Assembly (NCBI GenBank): GCA_009760855.2
Contig: WPIO01000193.1
Span: forward strand, 126,001 to 190,000
Direction of reading: 5' to 3'
Length of the DNA stretch: 64,000 nucleotides
Source: Cristatella mucedo
Lineage: Eukaryota; Bryozoa; Phylactolaemata; Cristatellidae
The position numbers and the translations under genes were made by a program. The notes below the pieces were generated by a model that was given only the letters and a program-made list of their open reading frames with translations, did not search any database and was not told the DNA's origin. This document shows, piece by piece, positions 12,430-23,608 of the stretch; position 1 is the first letter of the stretch; each line of letters opens with the position of its first letter.

Positions 12430-12592
12430 TAGCTGATTGAACAGCCTCTTAGTATAGCTAGAGTAGACCCACCACGGCAATCACCACAGCGTGCAGCGGC
12501 AGCAAAGGATCGCCTCACCGCTGGATTCTAAGCCACTACTTCGGAAGCAAGTCGTTTAAGCAACCGCCTTATCTAGTGTGCCATCACGGCTC
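12430..12592 (-). mobile_element. SINE-B copy
   Basis: Reverse complement of the element at 7234-7415: GTGAGCCGTGATGGC, AAGGCGGTTGCTT, a degraded B-box (TTAGAATCC), GGCGATCCTTTGCTGC, then the body with TGGTGATTGCC. Two copies in opposite orientation with the same non-tRNA body support a SINE family. Confidence 0.65.
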
Positions 12593-12599
12593 ACCTGCA

Positions 12600-12845
12600 G
12601 ACGTCAAAATCACTAGCTGCTGAAGAGCAGCTGAGGTGATGGAACAGAAAGAGCACTCACTGGAGGAGTGAGGAGGTAGTTACCGTAAGGTGGCAGTAAG
12701 AGCGACAGAGGATCTTGAAATCGATTTGATGCAAGATTGGGAGCCTTAGAATAAGACAGAAGTTGGGTGATGCAACAATTATGCCACTGACAACACACCA
12801 TACCAGCCACAGTGTTTTGCATCAGCTTCAAACAATTAATAGTAG
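12600..12845 (-). mobile_element. Decayed LINE-X C-terminal fragment
   Basis: The minus-strand frame at 12613-12831 begins with a degraded LMQNTVAGMVC (family: [11 protein letters not shown]). The following LHWLPV block is no longer readable. Confidence 0.5.
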
Positions 12846-13117
12846 GGGACGTTAGTCCTGAACTAAGGAGAATTACAGCAATACAAACGCGACTTCACAT
12901 AGGCATGAGTTTGTTGGGCTGCCATAATCTTATTTGTGGACAGGCTGATTTTGGCAATATTTCTTAAGTAAAAGCGGGACGGCTTGATAACAGTAGTAAT
13001 GCTCTCAGTAATAACAATAATAACAAGTTTAGCACACCGAGATTAAGGGTTGAAGTCAGTCAATGGATGCAAGCTGAACCCATTATTAGGGTTATGTCTT
13101 TCAACTTTCGGATGACA

Positions 13118-13262
13118 CCGGCTTCATCTCACGCAACGCAGAGAAAGTGAGAAGCATCGCAGAGTCAGGAGAGCAGATGGTGTAGTGAGTAGCATGGAAG
13201 TGGCAGCTCAGAACGGCTATAAAGAATCTTGCAAAACCGGCAGCAAGAGAGCAGCTTTTGCG
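13118..13262 (-). mobile_element. LINE-Y internal scrap
   Basis: Antisense match to the LINE-Y C-terminal coding region only (catctcacgcaacgcagaga, then gagcagatggtgtagtgagt), with neither tail nor upstream part. Confidence 0.6.
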
Positions 13263-13394
13263 TGAGAGTGCTAACTAAACCTAAGCTTACAATCCTATAA
13301 AAGCTAAATCAATGTACGATTACATTACATGTGGTAGCAGAAAGAAACTCGTTAACTGATTAGTATTGACAGGCAAAATTTCAGCTTGCATACC

Positions 13395-13935
13395 CAACAA
13401 TAATAACAATATTAATACGTTTGTATAACACCCTTGCAGAACTTTATCTCCTTCTAGGCTAATTTAATATGCTGTAAAGGAAGCTTTATCATATTAGCAT
13501 TGGTAACTTTCTCGATGGCAACATGAATAATATCGTTTGTTGTGCCGTGCGAAAAAGATTACACCGCAGGGTTACAGCGAATGCTCTGATCCATTACTTT
13601 TTAGGCCTTTGTAGCGTCGTGAAGTAAGAAGCAGTCGTGAAATCAGTCTGGATCGACTTCCAGGTTTTGGAAGGATACAAACTAAATGCACAGTCTCTAG
13701 CAACGACATGGCTATCACAAATAAAGTTAGAAGAGGATGCTGTACGATGCCTAGCCTGGGTGGGGATCAGCTCTATTAGATAAGCTGGAGCCTAAAAGTT
13801 AGTGACAAAGGTTTGCAAAAGTGAGCCTAAAACTAATACTGTCGATGCACTGCTTTGTCGGGAGCCTTTTCTGGTCGGGTAGAACTGATGTAATGTTAAA
13901 CCTGCTAATTTGTACCACATGTGTGAGCTTGATTG
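13395..13935 (-). mobile_element. Heavily decayed LINE-X 3' half
   Basis: Antisense LINE-X order is preserved (tail remnant near 13420, gacttccaggttttggaagg near 13660, gatgctgtacgatgcctagc near 13740), with many substitutions and indels. Confidence 0.55.
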
Positions 13936-14122
13936 CATAGATCGGTAGGTCTGAAAGTATTAAACTGCAGATGCTGAGAGGGGGTTCCAAAACTGCTTGG
14001 ATTGCTTTTTTTACTAGGTACCGTGTGTGAGCAGGCCCGAATGCTCTCAATTTTGCGATATTGTAAATATGAACGGCAACAACTGCTGATAGTTATAGAC
14101 GGCCTTTTAGGTGAATAATAAG

Positions 14123-14525
14123 AAGTATGCACTTGACAAAACGCCCTCCGAGAACTCAATCTCTTTCTAGGCACTTTACATTTGCTGCAAGGAGAAGCGC
14201 GATTGAATGGTGAGTAATATCAGGCTTGATAAACAACATGAATAACATGGTTAGGGGTCATATGCACAGGGTCAGCATGCAAGTGTGGTTAGTGGCAGCA
14301 TGCACAGTGTCAGCACGCTTAAGCACACGAAGGACGAATCACAGAGACCCACTAAATGCTGTCCTAAATATGTGCGTTTTAAAGTACTTTTTAAATGTGG
14401 TCAAGTCAGGGGATCTTACGACGCAAGTCGGAAGTTAGTTCCAGGATTTGGGAGCATAGAAACTAATTGCACGGTCACCAAAGAATTTCAATATGGTCTG
14501 CTTAAGATTTACGTCATATTCTAGC
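14123..14525 (-). mobile_element. LINE-X 3' end
   Basis: Well-preserved antisense tail and 3' UTR (tgcacttgacaaaacgccct, then catatgcacagggtcagcat), with the last ~50 codons of the C-terminus in antisense. It abuts a sense LINE-Y. Confidence 0.75.
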
Positions 14526-14529
14526 CAAT

Positions 14530-15022
14530 ATAAAACAGCAAAGTTCCTACGCTGACCCACAAGGCCAGCCACGGCTTGGCTCCTTCGTACCTAGCCGAAC
14601 TGCTGCATCAGTTTCAGCCTGTTCGCGCCCTCAGGTCCTGTGTGGACAATAAATTAACTGTTCCATTCTTCCGCTTAAAGACAGTTGGCGACAGAAGCTT
14701 TAGCTCTGCATGTCCTAGACTGTGGAACTCGCTTCCACAATTCTTACGCAACGACATCTACACTCCAACTGCCGACTATGGCACATCTTTTTCAGCGGTC
14801 CTGAACTGCTACTTCTATGCTACTCGCTACCTCAACTGCTCTCCTGACTCTGCTATGTTTCCCACTTTCTCTTTGTTGCGTGAGACGAAGTCTGTAGGCT
14901 ACCGAATGCGTACCGAAAGCCGCTTAGGCTGTGAGTGCGCTATAGAAAACACTCCTGCGTAGCACCCACTTGGTCTTTATGACTTTGTGGAGTTACTGAC
15001 GGAGATACATACACATATACAG
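14530..15022 (+). mobile_element. LINE-Y 3' end with open C-terminal frame
   Basis: Sense LINE-Y C-terminus. The frame at 14576-14962 encodes MAPSYLAELLHQFQPVRALR, a RLWNSLPQFLRND block and the family end SVGYRMRTESRLGCE, and stops at TAG. The 3' UTR ends with TGGAGTTACTGACGGAGATA and a short tail. The element is 5'-truncated, and the upstream part (about 14540) is out of frame. Confidence 0.8.
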
Positions 15023-15759
15023 AGAGTGCGGAGTAATGGTTCCATAGATAGCATCAGAGGAAAATCTGGTTCGATCGGATGTCGAAGAACTAAATGTCGC
15101 AGATTAAACAAGCGAGACTATGAGAATGGTGGGACCTCAAATTTAATTAGGTGATTTGATGTCGGTAGCTTGCTTTTTTTAGAGAGCCAGAGGCGCTCCA
15201 TGAAAGTCATGTGTCACTCGGTGTTTGTACCATTCAATGTCCACATCAATATGTGTTAATTCAACGATGGTCGAGCTTGCACAAGCTTTTATGTGAAGAA
15301 TTGCACAGGCACAAAGTACCGAATAGATTCGTGGTGACAGAAAGTAAAAGGCCATAAAAAACGTACAGTAGTGTACCGTGCGCAGATAATAAAAATTATA
15401 GCTAGTACTTAACAACTAGAAAGACACCCTTGAGTTTAAATTGAATTAAAAAGGCTCTGATAAAGATCCCTTGAAAATGGACATACGCCTAATGCCGTAT
15501 AATATTCCACTGAGATAGGACGTAGATCAATTAGGTGCAGTGTTAGTGACGTGCTGCATGGTCATGCTGACATGTGGTCCACAAATACAAACTTATCAAT
15601 GGCACAATAAATTTTCAATGATACGCAGTTGACCACAAAAATAGATTCTGCCAAAAGTCAAGATTCTTCCAATTGATAAGCACTTCTGTAGTGAGTCATT
15701 AGTCACTTACACATGCAAACTCAGACGAAATCATTTTCATGTAACAAATACCATATATG

Positions 15760-15826
<67 letters not shown>

Positions 15827-16389
15827 AGGTGTTTTATATGACTATGCCAGTTGTGCTATTTATGCTAGGAGTGAAAGCACCAAGTCAAGGTTAGCTGGTC
15901 CGACAGATATTAAATGTGCATAGTGTAGCAGCAGACAAGTCTTTGCAGTCATCTCTCTAGCTTGTTTCCAGAAATTAAAAACTGCCTTCTACAAGACTCG
16001 AACTCACGATATGTATCTCAGCGTTAGTGCAGCTTACTTCAAGGAATCTCAAGATGTTTAATCGCTCTGGTACGATTTAGTCGTTGGAAAGCAAATAGTG
16101 CTGGCTTATTGAGCTTCGGTCCAAATGAAAGCAGGTATGCACCAACGGGCATTTCTGACAACATGCTAAAAAGTCCCTCTGAAACCATTTAAACAAGCTT
16201 CAACCAGCCTTCGCACCTGTAAAAATCTAATACTAATAAAATCTTATAACAATTGCACGCCCGAGATTAAGTTACACCGTACACCCTGATTAGACAGAGG
16301 TCCTTTCAAGCTACTTCTCAGATACCCTTCTACCTTTCTTGTCAAAGATTTTTTTTAAATTGTCGCTAAGCAGCTGGTTGTACATATTA
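15023..16389. other. Unassigned, with a TA microsatellite
   Basis: No gene recognised. The 78-codon minus frame at 15179-15415 carries no motif. A long (TA)n array occupies 15760-15823. A degenerate SINE-like scrap may lie near 15990. Confidence 0.45.
15760..15823. repeat. (TA)n microsatellite, about 64 bp
   Basis: Uninterrupted alternating TA. Confidence 0.95.
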
Positions 16390-17030
16390 AAAAGAATGAT
16401 ATGTCTGAAACATTTCAGACGAGATTCAAGAGGCAGCACTTCACTGAAACTGTTCTACTCCGTGTTAACAATGACATTCTATGTGGCAACGATGACGGGA
16501 TTGTCACTGACCTAACTCTTCTAGAGATATCAGCTGCCTTCGACACCATTGATTACGTTGTTCTACTTGAACTATTGAGAACAGCAATTAGTCTGGCAGA
16601 CGATGCACTTGGGTGGTTTAAATCGCACTCGTTTTATTGTGTACAATAGGAGCCATGTGTGTGTTAGGTCTCACACACGAGACGGTCGCCCGTGGAGTAC
16701 CTTTATGGTCCGTCCTCGGTCCCTTGCTGTTCTCCATTAGTACTCAACCTCTGGGGAAATGAATTAAGGCCCGTGGAATAGGATACCACTTTTATGCTTA
16801 CGATACTCAGCTGTATTTTCCATATTAACCGTCGCAATCTGCCGCAGCAACTGATAAAATGAATTTTCGCCCACAGTTGATCATGGATGTCGGAAAACTT
16901 CTTGAAACTAAATGATGATAAAATCGGACTTCTGCTCATAGGACACTCCAAGCATATGGCCGGATTAGAAGTCTTTGCTCTTCTAATAGGTGATGCTGCT
17001 GTGTGACCATCACCACGTGCTCGCAATTTA
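16390..17030 (+). mobile_element. Decayed LINE-Y reverse transcriptase region
   Basis: The sense frame at 16401-16649 keeps RT motif A (LLEISAAFDTIDYVVLLELL). Downstream, with frameshifts, the GVPLWSVLGPLLF and YDTQLYF-like positions and the FLKLNDDK equivalent can be recognised. The match ends abruptly at the antisense-free boundary with the (CT)n tract (ctcgcaattta, where the family reads on into NLGVVLD). The catalytic YADD motif is damaged. Confidence 0.65.
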
Positions 17031-17038
17031 TCTATATG

Positions 17039-17042
<4 letters not shown>

Positions 17043-17115
<73 letters not shown>
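17043..17115. repeat. (CT)n microsatellite, about 73 bp
   Basis: Near-perfect polypyrimidine CT repeat. It creates artefactual SLSLSL and REREREREREER frames on the two strands, and these are not genes. Confidence 0.95.
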
Positions 17116-17117
<2 letters not shown>

Positions 17118-18240
17118 TTTCTCTTACTCGCTTATTTACCGACGCTCCGGAACTGCTTAGGCGACGGCTACTACCACTACATCCGTCTGTAAGCTCGATC
17201 ACTTGTGTCGCCTTCTTATGATACGATACAACTATTGTTGTCATCACCCCCACTCCCTTAAGGGGCCAACGTCCATCTCGTTATGCCGCATCGTGAGCAC
17301 GAACCTAAATTTACGACTTCCATGTCTCGAAGCGACTTCAGCTGAAATACTGCTGAAACCATACGCCACCCAAGAACAAACGGAGGTGCTGTCGAAAACG
17401 TCATTACAAGTTAAGTATGTATCCAGGCTGAGTTTGGTTGGCTGGGACCAGGCAGCTGTAATGAGGGTCACCGGCTAGGCCGGGGTCAGACCTATGCATT
17501 GCCGGTTGTGTGGTGACGAAAGGTCACCGGGGCTCTTGGGTACGGGATGTTGGCCAAGTAAGTCGTGGTGTTGGGGGCTGCCGGTCTCGCCGAGTTATTC
17601 ATCTGGATTCGTGCAGGCGTGCTCCGGCGATGCTGCCACGCACACAAGGGAACAAGTACCCAAGGCCCGAGCGGAGCTGGATAGCTCGCTTGTTGTTGAC
17701 TTGTATATTCCGCGTTCCCCGTGTGTTGGCGTCTTTTGGTGGAAGCTTACGACTGTGGTAGTTGTCGACTCGGACTAGCCAGCAGTTACTCAGCCAGCCG
17801 GGTTTTGGACGGCGTACGCTCGTACCCTTGGATTCGGAGTCGGTACAACAACAGGACTGCAGAAGCCGACGGACCCCAACTAACACGTTCGTTTACGCTT
17901 GCTGCGTCGTCATGCGCCCCTGTAGTGTACTGTGTATCTGACCCTCACTGTAGACTTGTTTAGTTCCCCCGTTGTTGTTGGTGCATGCGTTATTATAAAG
18001 AGGTTTAACCTGACGGCCGCTCGTCTTACCCTAGCTCGGTGGCATGGCGAGCGGCAGCGTGGCCGGAGTATGGCGGGGTTTGGCCGGAATTAGCCCCTGA
18101 CCCCTGTAACTCGGTTACAAGAAGTAAGTGTTAAGTACTAACCTACACGTTAGTGTTTAGATCAGCTATCATTCGATATTGTACTGGTCTTGCTACCTAC
18201 GTCATCACTCCCGTCAGGCCGTCGCGGTCAGAACATGTGC
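17116..18240. other. GC-rich island of unknown origin, possibly a solo LTR or element 5' end
   Basis: This 1.1-kb stretch is visibly richer in G+C and CpG than its surroundings. It has several overlapping short frames on both strands and no recognisable protein. A TATA-like TATTATAAAG lies near 17990, followed by GC-rich repeats of the GGCCGG type. The stretch sits between the broken end of a LINE-Y and the start of a LINE-X. A TATA-bearing GC-rich block would suit an LTR or element promoter, but I could not find convincing terminal repeats or a target duplication. Confidence 0.35.
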
Positions 18241-18361
18241 CCATGAACACTGCTGGACATATATAGGAAAACTAATAGAATCCTAGACCAGTTGGCCAAT
18301 GTTATGCTCTATCAAGGATTTACTTCTGACATGAGTCACGACATTCCTGTCTTGACCATCA

Positions 18362-19236
18362 GCTAAAAATCTAGGTGTCCTGTTCCAAAGCGACCTCTCG
18401 TTAGACGACCACATCAGCTCCACATTAAAGTCTGCAAACTTTCAGCTACGTAACGTTGCTAAAATTTGGGCTTGTTTAGATAAGGATACCAGATCTAAGG
18501 TAGTCCATGCATTTTATGCATTTGTGACATTCCGACTTGCCTTCTGTAACTCATTGCTTGCTGGCCTACCGCCATGTGCAATCAGGCGATTACAGCTGGT
18601 GCAAAACTCACTAGCTAGGCTTGTCTGTCGTGAGCATCGCAGTTACCACATTACTTCACTTCTCGCCGACTGGCACTGGCTACCAGTCAAGCAATGGATT
18701 GACTTCAGGGTTTTGTCGCTCACTTTTAGGTCCCTTCCTTCTTTGGAGCCAGCCTATCTCTCAGATATACTCCCCCATCAGGAACAACCTCGTACCACTC
18801 GCTTTTCGAAAACCAACAGTCTAGAAATACCTCGTACAAACCTCACATCCTTTGGAGACCGTGCATTTAGTTCATATGCTCTCAAAGCCTGAATCTCCCT
18901 TCCGAACTGTGTCAAAACATCCCCTGACATGACCACATTTAAAAATAAATTAAGAACTCATCTAATTAGGACAGTATTTAGTGGGTCCGCGTGATTCGTC
19001 CTTCATGTGCTTATGCATGCTGACACTGTGCATGCTGCCACTAACCACATTTGCATGCTGACCCTGTGCATGTCACCCTTAACCATGTTATTCACGTTTA
19101 TCAAGCATCGATATTTCTCACTATTCAATGGTGCTTCCCTTTGCAGCAAGTGTGCAGCACCTAGAAAGTAATTGAGTTCTTTGAGGGCGCTTTATCAAGT
19201 GCATTATTATTCTTACTATTATTAATAATGCTCTGC
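18362..19236 (+). mobile_element. LINE-X 3' half
   Basis: 5'-truncated sense copy starting in the ARNLGVIFQSDLSLDDH region, with frame 18524-18892 covering [20 protein letters not shown] through [13 protein letters not shown], then a stop (TGA) in place of W. The 3' UTR, tail and a TTATTA run close it at about 19236. Confidence 0.85.
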
Positions 19237-19239
19237 AAT

Positions 19240-21129
19240 CAACGGCAATAGCCAGTCTTCGACTGCAATCTGTTACAGATTGACTCTAAACTGGCAGTTT
19301 GAAGTTCCAATTATTATGCCACATTGTTAATTATGGGCTCACTCACATCCTTTCAACCCATTGTGTGAGTTTAATCTCGGGCAATGAATGGCAGTCAAAG
19401 GCGATGGCCCTGGGAAATATGACAATCTATAAGGCAACGTCACAAATAGACGAAACACTGATGGGCAATGCTCCCATTTACATTTATCTACATATCATAC
19501 AGTAGTGCCTCAACTTATGGGTTTAATGCACTCCGCACCAGCTCTCTCAACTCAAGTTACTCATATGTCAAATAAACTTTCTCCATTGAAATGCCATTAA
19601 TCCGTCCCGAAAAATACTTTGATTTATGTATCATATTTTTTAATTAAAAATGTACTTACAAATAACAAATAATGTTTTAAAAACAATAACTTGGAATTTC
19701 TTGCAGTAACAGGGTTTAATTAATCTTAAATTACGGGAGTAGCTTTTTGATCAGACGACTTGAAGATGATATTAGAGTTAGAGGAGAAAGGCTGAAATGA
19801 ATATCGGAATCCTATTCGCCGATTTCTGTCCTTTTCGCCGGGTTTTCGTAGCTTTCAATTTATTGGCGTAACCTTGACGTAGATTCGCCAATTATTATCA
19901 GTGATTAGATGAACTCTCACACGACGATATCGCCTAAATAGAGTACAGTATTACCGGGGGTCTGGCGATCTTCTGAACCTAAGCAGCACGATGGCTCACT
20001 CGAATCGGTCTGGGAGCGAACTAGCAGGCCACTACTTGGCGTCACAGCCAGGTCCTAGGCAGCGTCTGGAAACGGAATGTCGTTTGCTGCATTACCCTTA
20101 TTGGCCTGAGTAACCGAAACTAGTGCGACGTTCGCTGTGGGAACTAGTGGTGGAGTATCTGAACCTGGCTCGAAACTCGAATTTTACCTCCCAACTCAAG
20201 GCAAAAAGTCGGCCAAGAGACAGGTTGTGTCTCGAAACACTTAAATTTTGAGACGCTCGTAAGCGCAGTACCCTGCACTCTCTTTCGGGTGCTCCCCGGA
20301 AATGCTTTTGTTTATTCTAGCTCTGAGTCAGGGCATTGCAATTAACGACAATGGCCGATGCCAACACAGCAATCCTATCCTTAGAAAATTGACCACAAGC
20401 ATACTGTACATACAAAGCGGAAGTCAAGTCTTTAAAAAAATCACACTTTAAAATGTGCAATGTTATGCATGATGCCAGACCACCTTTATTGCAATTAAAG
20501 CCCAATCGTTGATGTTGATTGCCATGCTTTGTCCGTAGTTGATGGCAACAATGGGTTGAAAGTATTTGCATGCTAAGTGAACTTTGCATGGCATGATAAT
20601 TGGAGCCGTCTGCAGCAAATCTCTCGTTATAACGGATTGCAGTAAGAGACGGGTCATTGCCGTCCATTACCCACAGTTTTACGTTTGCGATTCCTTGAAA
20701 GGATGTGGTGTCACTTTCAAATTCAATGCAAAGTGCAGCAATTTGCAAGAAATTTTGGAGCTTCTCCCAGCAACATCTGGTCCATTCGGAACGGACCATG
20801 ATGGATTAGCGTATTTCCCCTGGCCCTTACCATTGATTGCCATGCATTATCGTCGATTTCAATTCCTTAATGACTGCAAATTTGAATACTTGGATGCTAA
20901 GTGGAATGCGAATTACAGTTTCAGTAAGCCAATCTGGTCGATTTACTGTGGATTTCGGTAGTGACCCCAACCACTGCTGTCGATTGCCGCTCATTGACGA
21001 CATATAACGAGCACATCAGCTTGAAAATGCAACCGTTTAACTTTAAACGCAGTGAAATGGTAAATGCAATGGCAATTAAAGCTTCATGCTGCCAATTTCT
21101 CATCGATTGGCCGTCAGTTCGGATTTACG
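19240..21129. repeat. Degenerate tandem repeat, period about 165 bp (left part)
   Basis: A diffuse recurring pattern: ATTGCCATGC-type words and a TTTGCATGCTAAGTG-like word recur at about 20400, 20560, 20722, 20885 and 21030. The spacings are close to 165 bp, or 140-165 for the last. Individual units have diverged so far that only short words align by eye. Short open frames in this region are by-products. The array is interrupted at 21138 by the hAT element and continues after it. Confidence 0.45.
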
Positions 21130-21152
21130 GTCCAAGCCAGGGGTGTCCAACC
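21130..21152. repeat. hAT left end: target duplication and terminal inverted repeat
   Basis: GTCCAAGC (21130-21137) is the 8-bp target duplication. CAGGGGTGTCCAACC (21138-21152) is the terminal inverted repeat, matching the right end in inverted form. Confidence 0.9.
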
Positions 21153-21378
21153 TTTTAGCATTAGGGGGCCACATTTAAAAATATATAAAAGGTCCGGGGG
21201 CCACATGTAAATTGGCGTAGTTGACCGCATCAGAAAATAAGATCGTAATTTAGTATGACTATTACTATTATACTTAACAAAGAAACCGCAATACAATAGT
21301 ATTTTTTAGCATAATTATAATTAAAAATAATAAACAATAAAAGTTGTATCACGAGTCCTGGAAAATAATTCGATAGGT

Positions 21379-22017
21379 ATTATGGCCAATCTTTTACTTC
21401 GAATTTTTATTTTAATAACATGAAAACAGAAACTTATAAAATTTACAAAATTACATGACAAGGACTCACATAATATTAATGTCTTTGGATTAATTAAATA
21501 CCACAGGTAATCGATGTCTTCTGCACTGCAGGCATCAATGAGATATTTAGCATTGTTTCTGTTTGCATTAAAAGTGGAAATCTGCTGCAACAGTGGATGT
21601 GGCAATTCTATGGATTCCTGATAAATGTTCATCTGTGAGAACGGATCGTGTCTTTGTTTTCCAATTTTTCAGTCTGAAAAAAGCTGTTCACAGCAATATG
21701 TGCGGCCAAAAAGTGCAATATACCTGCGAGCATGTTTGGCTAGGTTAGGAAAAGACTCTGATGAAACTTACATCTTGTAAAAGGTAACACGGTCATGCAA
21801 ATCATAAGCAGTTCTTAAATTGCTGTCAATTTGAATGTCGATTATTTCGAGTGGAAATTCATCAGGTGCATGAGAGGGATTGATCTTAAATGGATTACTA
21901 ATCATGTTCATGTCATCCACATGTTGTTGGAAATCCTGAAACCTCTCTTCAAATTCATCAACAAGTTTGCTAACAAGAGTGGAGTGCTTCATATGAGCCA
22001 GCGTTTCAGGCGATCTT
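21379..22017 (-). pseudogene. Partial second copy of hAT transposase C-terminus
   Basis: Homologous throughout to 23609-24248 with roughly one difference in ten to twelve bases by eye. The frame at 21768-21992 starts MKHSTLVSKLVDEFEERFQ like the full copy but ends early at a stop after VTFYKM. The CCEQLFS-like dimerisation block is out of frame at about 21670-21700. The shared sequence ends at GCGATCTT (22017), where the passenger segment begins. Confidence 0.8.
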
Positions 22018-22025
22018 AATAGAGT

Positions 22026-23599
22026 TCCTAAATAGGTGTGTTTAAAAGTTCTTTTTAAATGTCGTCAAGTCAGGGGATGTTCTGCCTAAGGGCGGGAGGG
22101 GGATCCAGGCTTTAGATGTGTGCGAACTAAACGCACGGTCTCCAAGAGATTTGAGGTTGATGGATTGATGTGTTTGCAGATTGTGATTGTGATTGTGATT
22201 GCAGATTGATAGTTTGTACCAGGTATAGGTAAACAGTTGGATTCCAAAACGAGGGTGGTGCGATGCTGGGCCTGGTGGTTGAGTAGATCTGAGAGATAGG
22301 CTAGAGCCAAAAAATGAAGTGACCTAAAAGTGAGCGAAAAAACCTTGAATTCGATCTGTTGCTTAACTGGTAGCTGTGCAGGTTGGCTAGAAGTGGTGTC
22401 ATGTGGCAACTGCGACGCTCACGACAGACAAGCCTAGCTTCGGAGTTTTGCACCAGCTGTAGTAGCTTGACTGCACGTGCCGGTAGGCCAGCAAGTGAGT
22501 TTCAGACGTCAAGACGGGACGTCAAAAATGCACGGACCAACTTAGACATGGTATCCTTATCTAAACAGCCCAAATTTTAGCAATGTTATGTATCTTAAAG
22601 TAGGCCAACTTGACTGTAGAGCTGTTGTGGTCGTCTAACGAGAGATCACTTTGGAACATGACATCTAGATATAGAGTTGATGCAACGGGAGATATGTTGA
22701 GAGACAATTTTGAGCCATTTATTGCCATTGCAAGCGATGTTAATAGCAGTAAACGCTCTTCTGTAACTATACAAAAGAGGCTCCTACATCAGCTAGTGTT
22801 GTGCCTCACGCTGCAAACCTAAAATATGTCCATTTGCAGTGGATTTCGATACTCAGAAAATCGCATCTTGAAATCGTAGCGTAAGGGGTCTCTGATTCAA
22901 CGGACGTATTTTTGTATCAGAAAAAATAGCAGGTCTCAGATCCGTTTGCCGTCAGCACAAAACTAATTGTCTGCAGCTGCTCTCAAACCAATTTATGAAT
23001 GCAATAGAAAACTACCAATGAAGATTACTGAAGTTCTCCTGACATGGTCATTAAACAGCAATCGGATAAGTGATCTTAAGTTTTCAAGTTTGTAAGCTTA
23101 CGTGACCGAATACTTTTGTATGGCATCTCGAGCCCACGAGGAGTTTGTTGTGTAGTATGGAATCTGTGGTCCATCATCGTGTAATGAGGCGGTCCATTGT
23201 AATTTGGCACAAGTGCCGATTGATGGGCTTGGTAAGCAATGGGTGACATTAGGCCGGAATGACCCGGATTCAATTCGAAATCTTCAACGACAGTCAATTT
23301 CTCTCTGCTGGTACGTTGTCCGATTGGCAAAGGAATAACTGTAAATAAAACGATAGCAATCACTATCTACGGAAAGACACATGAAACACTTAGTTTACTT
23401 GAGACACTCAGAAGCTCATTCAGTGCCATGCAATAATAGCATGTCAATCAAACTTGAGCTGAACTCTGACTAAATACTAGTTTACAGATCGTTCGCTCCT
23501 GTTTGGTTATTGTAATGACTTTTTAGCTTTGCTGCTTCAGCATCAGCCTGTGATCTGCTTTTTACTAAAAGTACGGGTGCCAGGTAAAAGTCTGTCTCT
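22026..23599. repeat. Passenger segment in hAT, duplicate of 34358-35875
   Basis: Collinear with 34358-35875 from the shared TCCTAAATAGG to the shared TCTGTCTCT, with a few per cent divergence by eye and a small GTGATT-repeat insertion near 22170-22205. It carries the inner part of a minus-strand LINE-X (22026-22716) without that LINE's 3' end, intronic sequence, and a full exon (23102-23338). The 34-kb copy keeps the LINE's 3' tail, so it is the likely source. Both edges coincide with the borders of duplicated hAT sequence. Confidence 0.85.
23102..23338 (-). CDS. Captured copy of homeobox-gene exon 5
   Basis: A 237-nt duplicate of the exon at 35378-35614, in the same orientation as the hAT transposase and the host gene. 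Acceptor (TTTATTTACAG) and donor (CAC|GTAAGC) are intact, the phase is 1 at both ends, and the 79-codon frame is open. It reads VIPLPIGQRTSREKLTVV at the start and contains SALVPNYNGPP and YTMMDHRFH. About eight residues differ from the 35-kb copy. It could still be spliced as an alternative downstream exon, or it could be a passenger fossil; the sequence does not decide. Confidence 0.55.
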
Positions 23600-23608
23600 A
23601 TCTGTAGA

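Noticed and set aside
17003-17253. Proteins with long SLSLSL or REREREREER runs on both strands
   Set aside because: They are translations of the (CT)n microsatellite, without any flanking coding support.
20317-20961. Overlapping frames of 125-160 codons on both strands
   Set aside because: No motif, no splice context, and they lie in the degenerate 165-bp tandem repeat. Chance frames in a repeat are more likely.
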